64,000 nt of DNA from Streptomyces sp. CB01249. Lineage in GTDB: Bacteria > Actinomycetota > Actinomycetes > Streptomycetales > Streptomycetaceae. The DNA lies in assembly GCF_001905735.1 (NCBI RefSeq), contig NZ_LISW01000004.1:124001-188000 (forward strand), written 5' to 3'. The translations under genes were made by a program, and so were the position numbers. The notes beneath the pieces are model-generated. The model worked only from the letters and a program-made list of their open reading frames with translations. It was not told the DNA's origin and searched no databases. Positions 45,215 to 53,557 of the stretch are shown here, piece by piece. Each line of letters starts with the position of its first letter. Positions within the stretch are counted from its first letter, which is position 1.

Positions 45215-45985
45215 TCAGATACTGATAGAGAACACGAACGAACGCAAGAGGCTCGACACTTCACCACGTAGTCGTTCGACTGCGGGCAGCAACCGATCCT
45301 CCTCGTGGAGGGGTACCGAAATGGCCATCGCGGCGGCGGTGAATCCGGCCGTGATCGGGATGGCCGCGCAGACGGTCCCGAGCGCGTACTCCTGACGCTC
45401 GATGACCGGTTCCGTACGCTCCAGCGACCGCAGCCGGGTGAGGAACGCCGCACGGTCGCGCACCGAGTACCGGGTCAGCGGGCGCACCGGGTGCCGGTCC
45501 AGGTGGTCCTCACGGGCCTTCTCGTCCAGCCGGCTCAGCAGACACTGGCCGATCGCGTGCGCGTGCCCGGTCTCGCGGAACGCCGCCCACTCGTCGACCG
45601 CCGGCCGCTCGGGGGTGTCCGCCACGGCGAGCAGCTCGATCTCGCCCTCGCGGTAGATGGCGCAGTACACCGGGGCTCCGACGATGTCCCGCCAGCGGCC
45701 CAGCGAACGGGCCATGACGCTGCGGCGGCTCTGAGCGGCGCGGTCGCCCATCAGCCGTTCGGCGGCGGCGCCGAAGCGGAAGACGCCGTTCTCCCGGCGC
45801 AGATACCCCTCGTGGGTCAGGGTCCGCAGCAGGTGGTAGGCGGTGGGAAGGGGAAGCCCCGCTTCCCTCGCCAGCTGTTTGGCCGGGGCCCCGTCGCGAT
45901 GGGTACCCACAGCCTCCAGCAGCCTCAGCGCCCGCTGCACCGACCCGATGAGCGTCGGAACAGCCGTACTCGATGCCGTGGTCAA
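45215..45985 (-). CDS. ssgR: IclR-type activator SsgR
   Basis: 256 residues. An IclR winged helix (SVQRALRLLEAVGTHRDGAPAKQLAREAGLPLPTAYHLLRTL) is followed by the IclR effector domain. Its position directly upstream of ssgA identifies it as SsgR, the activator of ssgA in sporulating hyphae. The start is unusual: the first possible codon after the in-frame stop is TTG at 45985, with GGGGG at 45993-45997 seven bases upstream. A later GTG (codon 16) would delete part of the winged helix. TTG may limit production. Confidence 0.92.
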   Translation of the reverse strand: MTTASSTAVPTLIGSVQRALRLLEAVGTHRDGAPAKQLAREAGLPLPTAYHLLRTLTHEGYLRRENGVFRFGAAAERLMGDRAAQSRRSVMARSLGRWRDIVGAPVYCAIYREGEIELLAVADTPERPAVDEWAAFRETGHAHAIGQCLLSRLDEKAREDHLDRHPVRPLTRYSVRDRAAFLTRLRSLERTEPVIERQEYALGTVCAAIPITAGFTAAAMAISVPLHEEDRLLPAVERLRGEVSSLLRSFVFSISI

Positions 45986-46225
45986 CGGTCACCCCCAGGC
46001 GTGGTGACGGGCGGTCAGCCCGCCCGTGGGGGCCGCCCCCACAGGTCTGCCGCGGACCTGGGGGTCCGGAGACCGGATCCCGCACAAACCACTGGTCGGG
46101 GTGGTGACTTACGGCGTTTTCCCAGGTGATGGCAGAGGAGTGTCACTGTATCGGCCGCCCTGTGACCGGGTGCCGATTCGCGTTTCCCTTAGCTCAGCTG
46201 GGCTAATCCCCCGTCGGGCGTGCGG

Positions 46226-46441
46226 TCACCAGCCGTTTCCGGAGGACGACGACATGAACTTCCGTACGACGAAAACGAGCCCGCCGACCAGGATCACGAA
46301 GATCAGGATCTTGAAGAGCAGACCGACCACGAACGCGACCAGGCTGGCGATCAGACCACCGAACACGACGATCGCGAGCACGGGCACCGCGATCCACTTC
46401 ACCCACCAGGGCATCCCAGCGAATATCTCCCGCACGGCCAT
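46226..46441 (-). CDS. DUF5326 small membrane protein
   Basis: 71 residues: a short amphipathic start with MPWWVKW, two membrane spans (about 15-37 and 40-60) and a Ser/Gly tail. The sequence matches the small Streptomyces family DUF5326. No function known. ATG 46441. Upstream is an intergenic region of about 125 bp before the cupin gene; no operon partner. Confidence 0.8.
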   Translation of the reverse strand: MAVREIFAGMPWWVKWIAVPVLAIVVFGGLIASLVAFVVGLLFKILIFVILVGGLVFVVRKFMSSSSGNGW

Positions 46442-46570
46442 CGTCCTTACCTCGTCTCTGTGAGTTCCTGCTTCGATGCTAGAGGCGAAAGACGGCCGCC
46501 GGAGCCCGGGAACCCCTTGTCCTCCCCTGATCGATCCCTTAGGGAACCCCGGGACGCACCAGCCGCGGAC

Positions 46571-46888
46571 TCATCCCTCGGGCGGCGAGAAGACCACCAT
46601 CACGCGCAGGTCCTCGGTGATGTGGTGGAACTTGTGGGCCGTGCCGGCGGGTACGTACACGACGCTTCCTCTTCCCACCTGTGTCGTTTCCATGCCGACG
46701 GTGATCGACGCACGACCACTGACCACGAAGTAGACCTCGTCCTGGCTGTGCGGCTTCTGCGGGTCGAGCTCGCCCGCGTCCAGGGCGTACAGACCGACCG
46801 ACATGTTCCGCTCGCGAAGAAACTGCAGGTACGCACCGTCGTTGGCGGCCCGTTCCGCCTCCAGTTCGTCCAGCCTGAATGCCTTCAT
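46571..46888 (-). CDS. Cupin domain protein
   Basis: 105 residues forming one cupin barrel. Motif 1 is HSQDEVYFVVSGRASITVG with metal ligands His and Glu; motif 2 is VPAGTAHKFHH. Metal binding is therefore likely; the reaction is unknown, though single-domain cupins often bind small sugars or act as dioxygenases. ATG 46888 is chosen; an in-frame start at 46930 would add 14 residues of low quality. Divergent from the YvlD-like gene across 68 bp. Confidence 0.85.
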   Translation of the reverse strand: MKAFRLDELEAERAANDGAYLQFLRERNMSVGLYALDAGELDPQKPHSQDEVYFVVSGRASITVGMETTQVGRGSVVYVPAGTAHKFHHITEDLRVMVVFSPPEG

Positions 46889-46936
46889 GGACCGCCCGCC
46901 CCTTGCCTCTGCCCAGCCGGTGTCCGCCACCGATCA

Positions 46937-46955
46937 TGTCTGCCACGATCAGACA
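46937..46955. promoter_or_regulatory. Inverted repeat between cupin and YvlD-like genes
   Basis: TGTCTG (46937-46942) and CAGACA (46950-46955) form a 6-bp inverted repeat around 7 bp, ending one base before the ATG at 46957. It may be an operator, or a hairpin if transcription starts upstream. Confidence 0.35.
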
Positions 46956-46956
46956 C

Positions 46957-47334
46957 ATGAAGAATTTCGTAGTCAAGACGATCGCCAACGCGGGTGCGCT
47001 GGCCGTGGCCATCTGGCTGGTCCAGGACATCACGCTGACCGGCGGCAGCACCGGCCGCAAGGCCCTGACCCTGGTCCTCGTCGCGCTGGTCTTCGGCCTG
47101 GTCAACGTCGTGGTCAAGCCGATCGTGAAGCTGCTCACCCTGCCGCTCTTCATCCTCACGCTGGGCCTGATCACCCTCGTGGTGAACGCCCTGATGCTGC
47201 TGCTCACCTCGTGGCTGGCCGGAGTGCTCGACCTGAGCTTCCACGTCGAGGGCTTCTGGACCGCTGTCCTCGGCGGCCTGATCGTCTCGATCGTGTCCTG
47301 GGCGCTGAACGTCGTCCTCCCGGACGAGGACTGA
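46957..47334 (+). CDS. Phage holin family 4 / YvlD-like membrane protein
   Basis: 125 residues with four membrane spans (about 3-20, 31-50, 56-80, 93-115). VFGLVNVVVKPIVKLLTLPLFILTLGL is the hallmark of the PF04020 family. Despite the name, these chromosomal proteins are not phage lysis genes and are mostly linked to envelope stress. ATG 46957 has no ribosome site and may be leaderless. Start is supported by the family's usual MKNF/MKRF beginning. Confidence 0.88.
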   Translation: MKNFVVKTIANAGALAVAIWLVQDITLTGGSTGRKALTLVLVALVFGLVNVVVKPIVKLLTLPLFILTLGLITLVVNALMLLLTSWLAGVLDLSFHVEGFWTAVLGGLIVSIVSWALNVVLPDED

Positions 47335-47420
47335 TCCGCCCGGCGGGAAGCGACCCGCGTCCACCTGAAACAGTGCGACCAGGACCGGTGACCGGCCGGG
47401 GAGAGAAGCGAGGAAGAACC

Positions 47421-48551
47421 ATGAGTACCCAGGGCGACGGAACGCGCGCGGTACGCGCGGGACTGCCGGAACCGCAGCAGTACGAGCCCACCCTCCCCGG
47501 ACCGGTCTTCGCCGCGCACTTCCACCTGTCGGGCGAGCCGACCGGCCCCTACACCTACGGCCGGGACGGCAACCCGACCTGGACCCGGCTGGAAGAGGCC
47601 ATCGGGGAGCTCGAAGCACCGGGCGAGGACGTCGAAACCACCGTCTTCGCCTCCGGAATGGCGGCGATCTCGGCCGTCCTGCTCTCCCAGGCGCGCACCG
47701 GCGACGCCGTCGTCCTCCCCGATGACGGCTATCAGGCGCTTCCCCTGCTGCGCGAGCAGCTGGAGGCGTACGGCGTCGAGGTGCGGACCGCGCCGACCGG
47801 CGGCGACGCACAGCTCGCCGTCCTGGAGGGGGCCAAGCTCCTGTGGCTGGAGACGCCCTCCAACCCAGGTCTCGACGTCTGCGACGTACGGCGCCTCGTC
47901 GAGGCCGCGCACGCCGGCGGCACGCTGGTCGCCGTCGACAACACCCTCGCGACCCCGCTCGGCCAGCGTCCGCTGGAGCTGGGCGCCGACTTCTCCGTGG
48001 CCAGCGACACGAAGGGCATGACGGGCCACGGCGACCTGCTGCTCGGCCACGTGACCTGCCGCGACCCCGAGCTCACGGCCGGAGTGCGGCGCTGGCGCAA
48101 GATCGCCGGCGCGATCCCCGGCCCGATGGAGGCCTGGCTCGCGCACCGGTCGCTGGCCACGCTGGAGCTGCGGATCGAGCGGCAGTGCGCCAGCGCCCTC
48201 GCGCTCGCCGAGGTGCTCGCCAAGCACCAGGCCGTGTCCGGGCTGCGCTACCCCGGCCTGCCCACCGACCCCTCGTACGCGAACGCGGTACGCCAGATGC
48301 GGCGCTTCGGCTCCGTGGTGTCGTTCGTACTCGCCGACCGGGGGACCGCGGAGCGCTTCCTCGCGGCCCTGCGGCTGGTCGAGGACGCCACCAGCTTCGG
48401 AGGCGTACGCTCCACCGCCGAGCGGCGGGGCCGCTGGGGCGGCGACGCCGTGCCGGAGGGCTTCATCCGCTTCTCCGTCGGCGCCGAGAACACCGCCGAC
48501 CTGGTGGCCGATGTCGAACAGGCACTGGCCGCAGCCACCGCCGGGAACTGA
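47421..48551 (+). CDS. Cys/Met metabolism PLP enzyme (cystathionine gamma-lyase type)
   Basis: 376 residues, fold-type I. Features: TYGRDGNPTWTRLEEAIGELE (substrate/PLP tyrosine), ASGMAAISAVLL, LWLETPSNPGLDV, VDNTLATPL, PLP Lys in SDTKGMTGHGD, and C-terminal GAENTADLVADVEQAL. The family includes cystathionine gamma-lyase, gamma-synthase and methionine gamma-lyase; this one most resembles the lyases. It would release cysteine or break down Cys derivatives. ATG 47421 with AGGAAG upstream. Followed by a strong hairpin, then a LysR gene in the same direction. Confidence 0.9.
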   Translation: MSTQGDGTRAVRAGLPEPQQYEPTLPGPVFAAHFHLSGEPTGPYTYGRDGNPTWTRLEEAIGELEAPGEDVETTVFASGMAAISAVLLSQARTGDAVVLPDDGYQALPLLREQLEAYGVEVRTAPTGGDAQLAVLEGAKLLWLETPSNPGLDVCDVRRLVEAAHAGGTLVAVDNTLATPLGQRPLELGADFSVASDTKGMTGHGDLLLGHVTCRDPELTAGVRRWRKIAGAIPGPMEAWLAHRSLATLELRIERQCASALALAEVLAKHQAVSGLRYPGLPTDPSYANAVRQMRRFGSVVSFVLADRGTAERFLAALRLVEDATSFGGVRSTAERRGRWGGDAVPEGFIRFSVGAENTADLVADVEQALAAATAGN

Positions 48552-48567
48552 TCCCGTCGCGCGGTAC

Positions 48568-48604
48568 GGCGGTCCGAGCCTCCCCCCTCGTGGCTCGGAC
48601 CGCC
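48568..48604 (+). terminator. Terminator after the cystathionine lyase gene
   Basis: GGCGGTCCGAGCC (48568-48580) pairs perfectly with 48592-48604, a 13-bp stem with an 11-nt loop, starting 17 nt after the stop. Confidence 0.8.
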
Positions 48605-48763
48605 CCGGCCCCTCCCGTTCTCCTCGTGAAGAGCCGCCACGACAAGGCTAGTTGACTCTGCGTCAGTGTCCAATCACAGTAGCGGCAGCGACCTATCGAC
48701 ATATTTATAGTTGTCCGGGGTCCTATCGGATACGTCACTGCGTGAGGGCGGGAGGGACGAGAC

Positions 48764-49660
48764 GTGGATCTGGCCCTGTTGCGCACCTTCGTCACCGTCC
48801 ATCGAGCCGGCTCGTTCACCCGCGCCGCCGCGCTGCTGGGCCTCTCACAGCCCGCCGTGACCTCCCAGATACGCACCCTGGAACGGCAGCTGGGCCGTCC
48901 GCTGTTCCTGCGCAGGGCCAGGGGAGTCACCCCGACGACGATCGGCGACGAACTCGCGCACCGGGCCGCCCCGCACCTGGACGCGCTGGTCGAGATCGCC
49001 GAGACCGACCTCGATGAGGAGTCGGGCGTACGGACCCTGCATCTGGCGGGCCCACCGGAATTCCTCTCCGCGCGCGTCCTGCCCGCACTCACACCGCTGA
49101 TCGCCCAGGGCCTCGCACTGCGCGGTTCGTTCTCCGCCGACACGGACGAGACCCTGGAGGGCCTGGCCGCCGGTCACCACGACCTGGCCGTCGTGACGGT
49201 CCGGCCGCGTGGGGAACTGCTCACCGCCACCCCGCTCTGCGACGAGGAACACGTCCTGGTCGCCGCCCCGCGCTGGGCCGCCCGGCTGGGGCCGGGCACG
49301 CTGCGACGCAACGGTCCCGTGGTCCTGGAGCAGCTGCCCGTGGTGGAGGTGCACGAGAGCCTGCCGCTCGTCTCCCGCTACTGGGCCGCCGTCTTCGACA
49401 GTGCGCCCGCGGCCGCCGGCGCCGTCATCGCCCCCGACCTGCGGGCGGTCCTGGAGTGCGCGGCCGCCGGCGCCGGGCTCGCCGTGCTGCCGCGCTATCT
49501 GTGCGAGGACGCGCTGGAACGCGGCGAGGTGGTGGCGCTTCTCGATCCTCCGGTCCCGCCCCTGCGCACGTACTTCCTGGCCGCGCGGACCGGCACGCTC
49601 GCGCTTCCGCATCTCGCCAGGGCACACGAATGGCTGCTGCGGGCGGCGGGCGACTGGTGA
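48764..49660 (+). CDS. LysR family transcriptional regulator
   Basis: 298 residues. N-terminal HTH: DLALLRTFVTVHRAGSFTRAAALLGLSQPAVTSQIRTLERQLGRPLFLR; the C-terminal two-lobed effector domain follows. Target unknown; candidates are the upstream lyase gene or a distant locus, as no divergent gene exists. The 212-bp region before it contains the A/T-rich TATTTATAGTTG, a likely -10, and the direct repeat CCTATCG at about 48691 and 48723. GTG 48764. Confidence 0.92.
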   Translation: MDLALLRTFVTVHRAGSFTRAAALLGLSQPAVTSQIRTLERQLGRPLFLRRARGVTPTTIGDELAHRAAPHLDALVEIAETDLDEESGVRTLHLAGPPEFLSARVLPALTPLIAQGLALRGSFSADTDETLEGLAAGHHDLAVVTVRPRGELLTATPLCDEEHVLVAAPRWAARLGPGTLRRNGPVVLEQLPVVEVHESLPLVSRYWAAVFDSAPAAAGAVIAPDLRAVLECAAAGAGLAVLPRYLCEDALERGEVVALLDPPVPPLRTYFLAARTGTLALPHLARAHEWLLRAAGDW

Positions 49661-49723
49661 CCGCAGGAGCACCCGACAGCGCCCCGGTGTTTCAGAACGG
49701 GTCCCGTGGGCCACGCTTCTGCC

Positions 49724-50203
49724 ATGACCGAACGTCCTGTGGTCAAGCGCACCGCACGCGCCATCCTGCTCGACGGTGACGACCTCATCCTCATCAAGCG
49801 CACCAAGCCCGGCGTTGACCCGTACTGGCTCACGCCGGGTGGCGGCGTCGAGCCCGAGGACGCCACTGTTGTCGACGCCCTGCACCGCGAAGTGGACGAG
49901 GAACTGGGCGCCAAGATCACCGACGTGGTGCCCTGCTTCGTGGACACCGTGGAGCACATCGAGGAGGGCGGGGTGAAGGGCGTCAAGGTCCAGCACTTCT
50001 TCGTCTGCCGCCTCGACTCCATGGACCTGTCCCTGCGCCACGGCCCCGAGATCGACGCCCCCTGCGGCGCGTACGACGTCGTACGCGTGCCCTTCAGCCG
50101 GGTCGGCATCGCCGCGGTGCACCTCGTACCGTTGTCGTTGCGCCACTACCTGGACGGCAACATCGAGGGGGTCCGGGCCTTGCACGCCGCCGACCTGGGC
50201 TGA
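49724..50203 (+). CDS. NUDIX hydrolase
   Basis: 159 residues. The Nudix box is complete: GGGVEPEDATVVDALHREVDEELGA (G-x5-E-x7-R-E-V-x-E-E-L-G). It hydrolyses a nucleoside diphosphate linked to another group, with Mg2+; substrate not determinable. ATG 49724 is preferred to one at 49706, giving the usual family start MTERPVVKRTARAI. A parS site lies 26 nt after its stop. Confidence 0.9.
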   Translation: MTERPVVKRTARAILLDGDDLILIKRTKPGVDPYWLTPGGGVEPEDATVVDALHREVDEELGAKITDVVPCFVDTVEHIEEGGVKGVKVQHFFVCRLDSMDLSLRHGPEIDAPCGAYDVVRVPFSRVGIAAVHLVPLSLRHYLDGNIEGVRALHAADLG

Positions 50204-50228
50204 CGCACCGGCTCTCGCGCCTGCTCGT

Positions 50229-50242
50229 GTTTCACGTGAAAC
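50229..50242. promoter_or_regulatory. parS (ParB-binding) site
   Basis: Perfect GTTTCACGTGAAAC in the intergenic region between the NUDIX and GNAT genes, a location that leaves both coding regions intact. Confidence 0.92.
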
Positions 50243-50341
50243 CGTGCGCGGCCGAGGGCCGGGCCCAAATTTCGCTGCGGGACCCGGCCAGTTCCGGTAA
50301 AGCGGTGGACGGGCGATCACAGGTCGGAGAGCCTGGCCCGT

Positions 50342-51226
50342 ATGCCCAGCTCATTGCCCCGCCCGCTGTCCGATCTCCCCGTCCGGCGCCTCACTCGGGA
50401 CGACCTGGTCGTCTGCGCCGATCTCAGCGAGGACCGGGGCTGGCCGCGCGATGAGGAGCGCTGGGCGCTGCTGCTCGCCGCCGGTACGGGCTACGGCATC
50501 GATGACCCCGACAGCAAGGGCCTGATGGCGAGCTGCGTGGTGGTCCCGTACGGCCCCGAGATGGCCGCCGTCGGCATGCTGCTGGTCGCCGGGCGCCATG
50601 CCCGGCGCGGAGTCGGCCGGTATCTGATGCAGCGGGTGATCGAGGCCGCAGGAGACACCCCGCTCAGCCTCCATGCGACAGCGACGGGCCGCCCCCTCTA
50701 CGAAGAGCTCGGATTCATGCCGGTCGGACGCACCGTCCGCCTGAAGGGGGCCTTCGCACCGGCTGCGGCAGCCGACCCGAAGTCCCTCGGCGGCTCGGGG
50801 ACCGTCATCCGGTCTGCTTCCGCCCACGACCTGCGGGCGGTGGTACAGCTGGACTCGGTGGTCTTCGGGCTCGACCGTACGCATCTGCTGACCCGGCTCC
50901 CGGCGTTCGCCGACCATCTGCGGGTCGCCGAGGAGGACGGGGAGCTGACCGGGTTCGCCGCGCTCTCGCCGAGCGCGGCGAACCATGCGGTGGGCCCGCT
51001 GATCGCCAAGGACACCTCCACCGCGAAGCTGCTCGTGGCCTCGCTGGCCGAGGCGACGGACCGGCCGCTGCGCGTGGACGTCGACGCCCGCCACGAGGAC
51101 CTGCTGGACTGGCTCGGACGCTGTGGACTGCGGTCGAGCTCGGAGACCACGGTGATGGCGCTCGGCGGACGGCAGTACGCGGACTGGCCCCGGTACTTCG
51201 CGCCCTTCAGCCTGGCCACGGGCTGA
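50342..51226 (+). CDS. Tandem GNAT-family N-acetyltransferase
   Basis: 294 residues. The N-terminal GNAT domain has the acetyl-CoA pyrophosphate loop RHARRGVGRYLMQRVIEAAG (Q/R-x-x-G-x-G/A). The C-terminal half (about 160-290) is a second, degenerate acetyltransferase-like domain without a clear loop. Substrate unknown. ATG 50342. It ends 10 nt before the stop of the convergent MFS gene, with no visible terminator between. Confidence 0.85.
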   Translation: MPSSLPRPLSDLPVRRLTRDDLVVCADLSEDRGWPRDEERWALLLAAGTGYGIDDPDSKGLMASCVVVPYGPEMAAVGMLLVAGRHARRGVGRYLMQRVIEAAGDTPLSLHATATGRPLYEELGFMPVGRTVRLKGAFAPAAAADPKSLGGSGTVIRSASAHDLRAVVQLDSVVFGLDRTHLLTRLPAFADHLRVAEEDGELTGFAALSPSAANHAVGPLIAKDTSTAKLLVASLAEATDRPLRVDVDARHEDLLDWLGRCGLRSSSETTVMALGGRQYADWPRYFAPFSLATG

Positions 51227-51236
51227 CCCCCAGGAA

Positions 51237-52448
51237 TCAGCTCCGGGGCTCGGGGACCATCGCCGGCTCCGGGGTGTGGGTGGCGACGAGACGGCTCGGT
51301 GCGGTGGTACGACGCTCCAGCGCGCTGGAGGCGAGGGCGACGACCAGCGCCGATGCCGCGAGTGCCGCTCCGACCCAGTTGGGGGCGGTGTAGCCGAGAC
51401 CGGCACCGATGACGATCCCGCCGAGCCAGGCCGCGAGTGCGTTGCCGAGGTTGAAGGCACCGATGTTCATCGCGGAGGCCAGCGTCGGAGCGTCCACCGC
51501 CTGGTCGAGCACCCGCTTCTGGAGCGGAGGCACGGTCGCGAAGCCGAAGGCACCGATCAGGACGAGGGTGACCGCGGCCGCGACCTTGTTGTGGGCGGTC
51601 AGGGTGAACAGAGCCAGGACCAGGGCGAGGCCGCTCAGCGACACGGAGAGCATGAGCGTGGGGCGGCGGTCGGCGTACCTGCCGCCGATCAGGTTGCCGC
51701 CGACCATGCCGAGACCGAAGAGGACGAGCAGCCAGGTAACGGCGGAGGCCGAGTACCCGGCGGTCTCCGTCATCATCGGCGTGATGTAGGTGATCGCCGC
51801 GAAGACGCCGCCGAATCCGAGGACCGTCATCGCCATGGCGAGCAGGACCTGCACATTGCGGAAGGCTGCGATCTCCTGCCGCAGCCTGACGCCCTCGGCG
51901 CGGGGCTGTTCGGGGACAAGCCGGGCAACGCCGAACAGGCCGAGAACACCCAGCGCGGCGACCAGGAAGAACGTGACCCGCCACCCGGCGTGTTGTCCGA
52001 CGTAGGTGCCCACCGGCACCCCGACGACGTTGGCGACGGTGAGCCCGGTGAACATCAGGGCGATGGCGCCCGCCTTCTTCTGCGGGGCAACCAGATCGGC
52101 CGCCACGACCGCTCCGATGCCGAAGAAGGCACCGTGAGCGAGCGAGGCGATCACACGGCCGACGACCATCACTTCGAAGACGGGGGCGGCCGCGGTGATC
52201 ACATTGCCGACGATGAACAGGCCCATGAGGATCATCAGCATCCGCTTGCGGCTGACCCTCGTGCCGAGCGCGGTCATCAGCGGCGCCCCGAGCACGACGC
52301 CGAGCGCGTAGCCCGTGGCCAGGAAACCTGCGGCCGGGATGGACACCTGGAAGTCGGCGGCCACCTCGGGGAGCAGCCCCATGACCACGAACTCGGTGGT
52401 CCCGATACCGAATGCCCCGATGGCCAGGGCGAGGAGTGCGAGTGGCAT
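51237..52448 (-). CDS. MFS transporter (DHA1 arabinose/drug efflux type)
   Basis: 403 residues with twelve spans. It begins MPLALLALAIGAFGIGTTEFVVMGLLPEVA, the usual start of the AraJ/Cml DHA1 group, with GYALGVVLGAPLMTALGTRVSRKR at the loop 2-3 motif A. It probably exports a drug or sugar-like compound by proton antiport. ATG 52448 with GGAAGGG upstream. A MarR gene is divergent across 137 bp and probably represses it. Confidence 0.92.
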   Translation of the reverse strand: MPLALLALAIGAFGIGTTEFVVMGLLPEVAADFQVSIPAAGFLATGYALGVVLGAPLMTALGTRVSRKRMLMILMGLFIVGNVITAAAPVFEVMVVGRVIASLAHGAFFGIGAVVAADLVAPQKKAGAIALMFTGLTVANVVGVPVGTYVGQHAGWRVTFFLVAALGVLGLFGVARLVPEQPRAEGVRLRQEIAAFRNVQVLLAMAMTVLGFGGVFAAITYITPMMTETAGYSASAVTWLLVLFGLGMVGGNLIGGRYADRRPTLMLSVSLSGLALVLALFTLTAHNKVAAAVTLVLIGAFGFATVPPLQKRVLDQAVDAPTLASAMNIGAFNLGNALAAWLGGIVIGAGLGYTAPNWVGAALAASALVVALASSALERRTTAPSRLVATHTPEPAMVPEPRS

Positions 52449-52493
52449 GGGTTCCCTTCCCAGACGATTGCTACTGCGCCTTACATGCGTAGA

Positions 52494-52535
52494 CAATAGT
52501 TGCAGACGCTCTTTAATTGCAAGCGCTGGCTATTG
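52494..52535. promoter_or_regulatory. Candidate MarR operator region
   Basis: Between the divergent MFS and MarR genes lie CAATAG (52494-52499) and CTATTG (52530-52535) as an inverted repeat, with TTGCA direct repeats inside (52500 and 52517). This A/T-rich stretch contrasts with the GC-rich flanks and is the likely binding region. Confidence 0.4.
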
Positions 52536-52585
52536 CGGGCGTCGGCTACTCTGGACGTAAGCAGCTCCGGCACGGAGGAGAGACC

Positions 52586-53047
52586 ATGACAGCCACGGAC
52601 CCGGCCCTCACCGCCCTCTCCCAGGGCTGGATCGCGCTGTCCCTGCTCCACGGGAAGATCGAGAACCGCATCGAGCGGGCCCTGCAGAGCGGCCACGACC
52701 TGAGCGTGCGCGAGTACTCCCTGCTGGACGTGCTCAGCCGCCAGCACAGCGGTCCGGGCGGACACCTGCAGATGAAGCAGGTAGCGGACGCCGTCGGACT
52801 GAGCCAGAGCGCCACCACGCGCCTGGTCACCCGCCTGGAAGACCGCGGACTGCTGACCCGGTACCTCTGCGACACCGACCGCAGGGGCATCTACACCGAC
52901 GTCACCCCCGACGGGCTCACGCTGCTGTCCGAGGCCCGCCCCACCAATGACCGCGCTCTGCGCATCGCGCTCGACGAGGCCGCCGAGAATCCGGAACTGG
53001 CCCCGCTCGTCCGGGCCGTCGAGGAACTGAAGGCCGTCCCCGCTTAG
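52586..53047 (+). CDS. MarR family transcriptional regulator
   Basis: 153 residues. Winged helix at about 38-100 with MKQVADAVGLSQSATTRLVTRLEDRGLLTR and the wing CDTDRRGIYTDVTPDG. Flanking helices provide dimerisation. It is divergent from the MFS exporter and probably its ligand-responsive repressor. ATG 52586 is preceded by GGAGGAG. Confidence 0.92.
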   Translation: MTATDPALTALSQGWIALSLLHGKIENRIERALQSGHDLSVREYSLLDVLSRQHSGPGGHLQMKQVADAVGLSQSATTRLVTRLEDRGLLTRYLCDTDRRGIYTDVTPDGLTLLSEARPTNDRALRIALDEAAENPELAPLVRAVEELKAVPA

Positions 53048-53075
53048 GCCCTGCCGACTGCGTAGGCTGCGGATC

Positions 53076-53528
53076 ATGAGCGATCTGGAAATACGCCGCG
53101 CGACCGCTGACGACCTGGCCGAGATCGTGGCCCTGCTCGCCGACGACCCGCTGGGCGCGCAGCGCGAGTCGCCGGGCGACCTCGCGCCCTACCGAGCGGC
53201 GCTCCGGCGGCTGGCCGACGACCCGAATCAGCACATGATGGTCGCCGTGCGCGAGGAGCGCGTCGTCGGGACTCTGCAGTTGACCGTGATCCCGGGGCTG
53301 TCCCGGCGCGGTTCGACCCGGTCCGTGATCGAGGGTGTCCGCATCCACGCGGACGAACGGGGAAGCGGTCTCGGCACCCGGCTGATCCAGTGGGCAGTGG
53401 ACGAATCGCGCCGGCAGGGCTGCCAACTGGTCCAGCTCACCTCCGACACGTCCCGCACCGACGCGCATCGCTTCTACGAGCGGCTCGGGTTCGTCGCCAG
53501 CCACGTGGGCTTCAAACTCGCCCTCTGA
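53076..53528 (+). CDS. GNAT family N-acetyltransferase
   Basis: 150 residues, a single GNAT domain. Motif A is GVRIHADERGSGLGTRLIQWAVDESR and motif B is AHRFYERLGF. Substrate unknown. ATG 53076 has no ribosome site; TAGGCT lies at 53063-53068, seven bases upstream, so the mRNA is probably leaderless. It follows MarR closely but is likely transcribed from its own promoter. Confidence 0.9.
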   Translation: MSDLEIRRATADDLAEIVALLADDPLGAQRESPGDLAPYRAALRRLADDPNQHMMVAVREERVVGTLQLTVIPGLSRRGSTRSVIEGVRIHADERGSGLGTRLIQWAVDESRRQGCQLVQLTSDTSRTDAHRFYERLGFVASHVGFKLAL

Positions 53529-53557
53529 CCCGCCTGCCGCGTTCCCGAGGAGCCGCC

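Noticed and set aside
46185..46215. Sequence CTTAGCTCAGCTGGGCTAATCCC resembling a tRNA D-arm
   Set aside because: No matching acceptor stem, anticodon arm or T-arm within 90 bases on either side.
46957..47334. Phage holin as evidence of a prophage
   Set aside because: The protein belongs to the chromosomal YvlD-like branch, and no other phage gene, integrase or att site is present.
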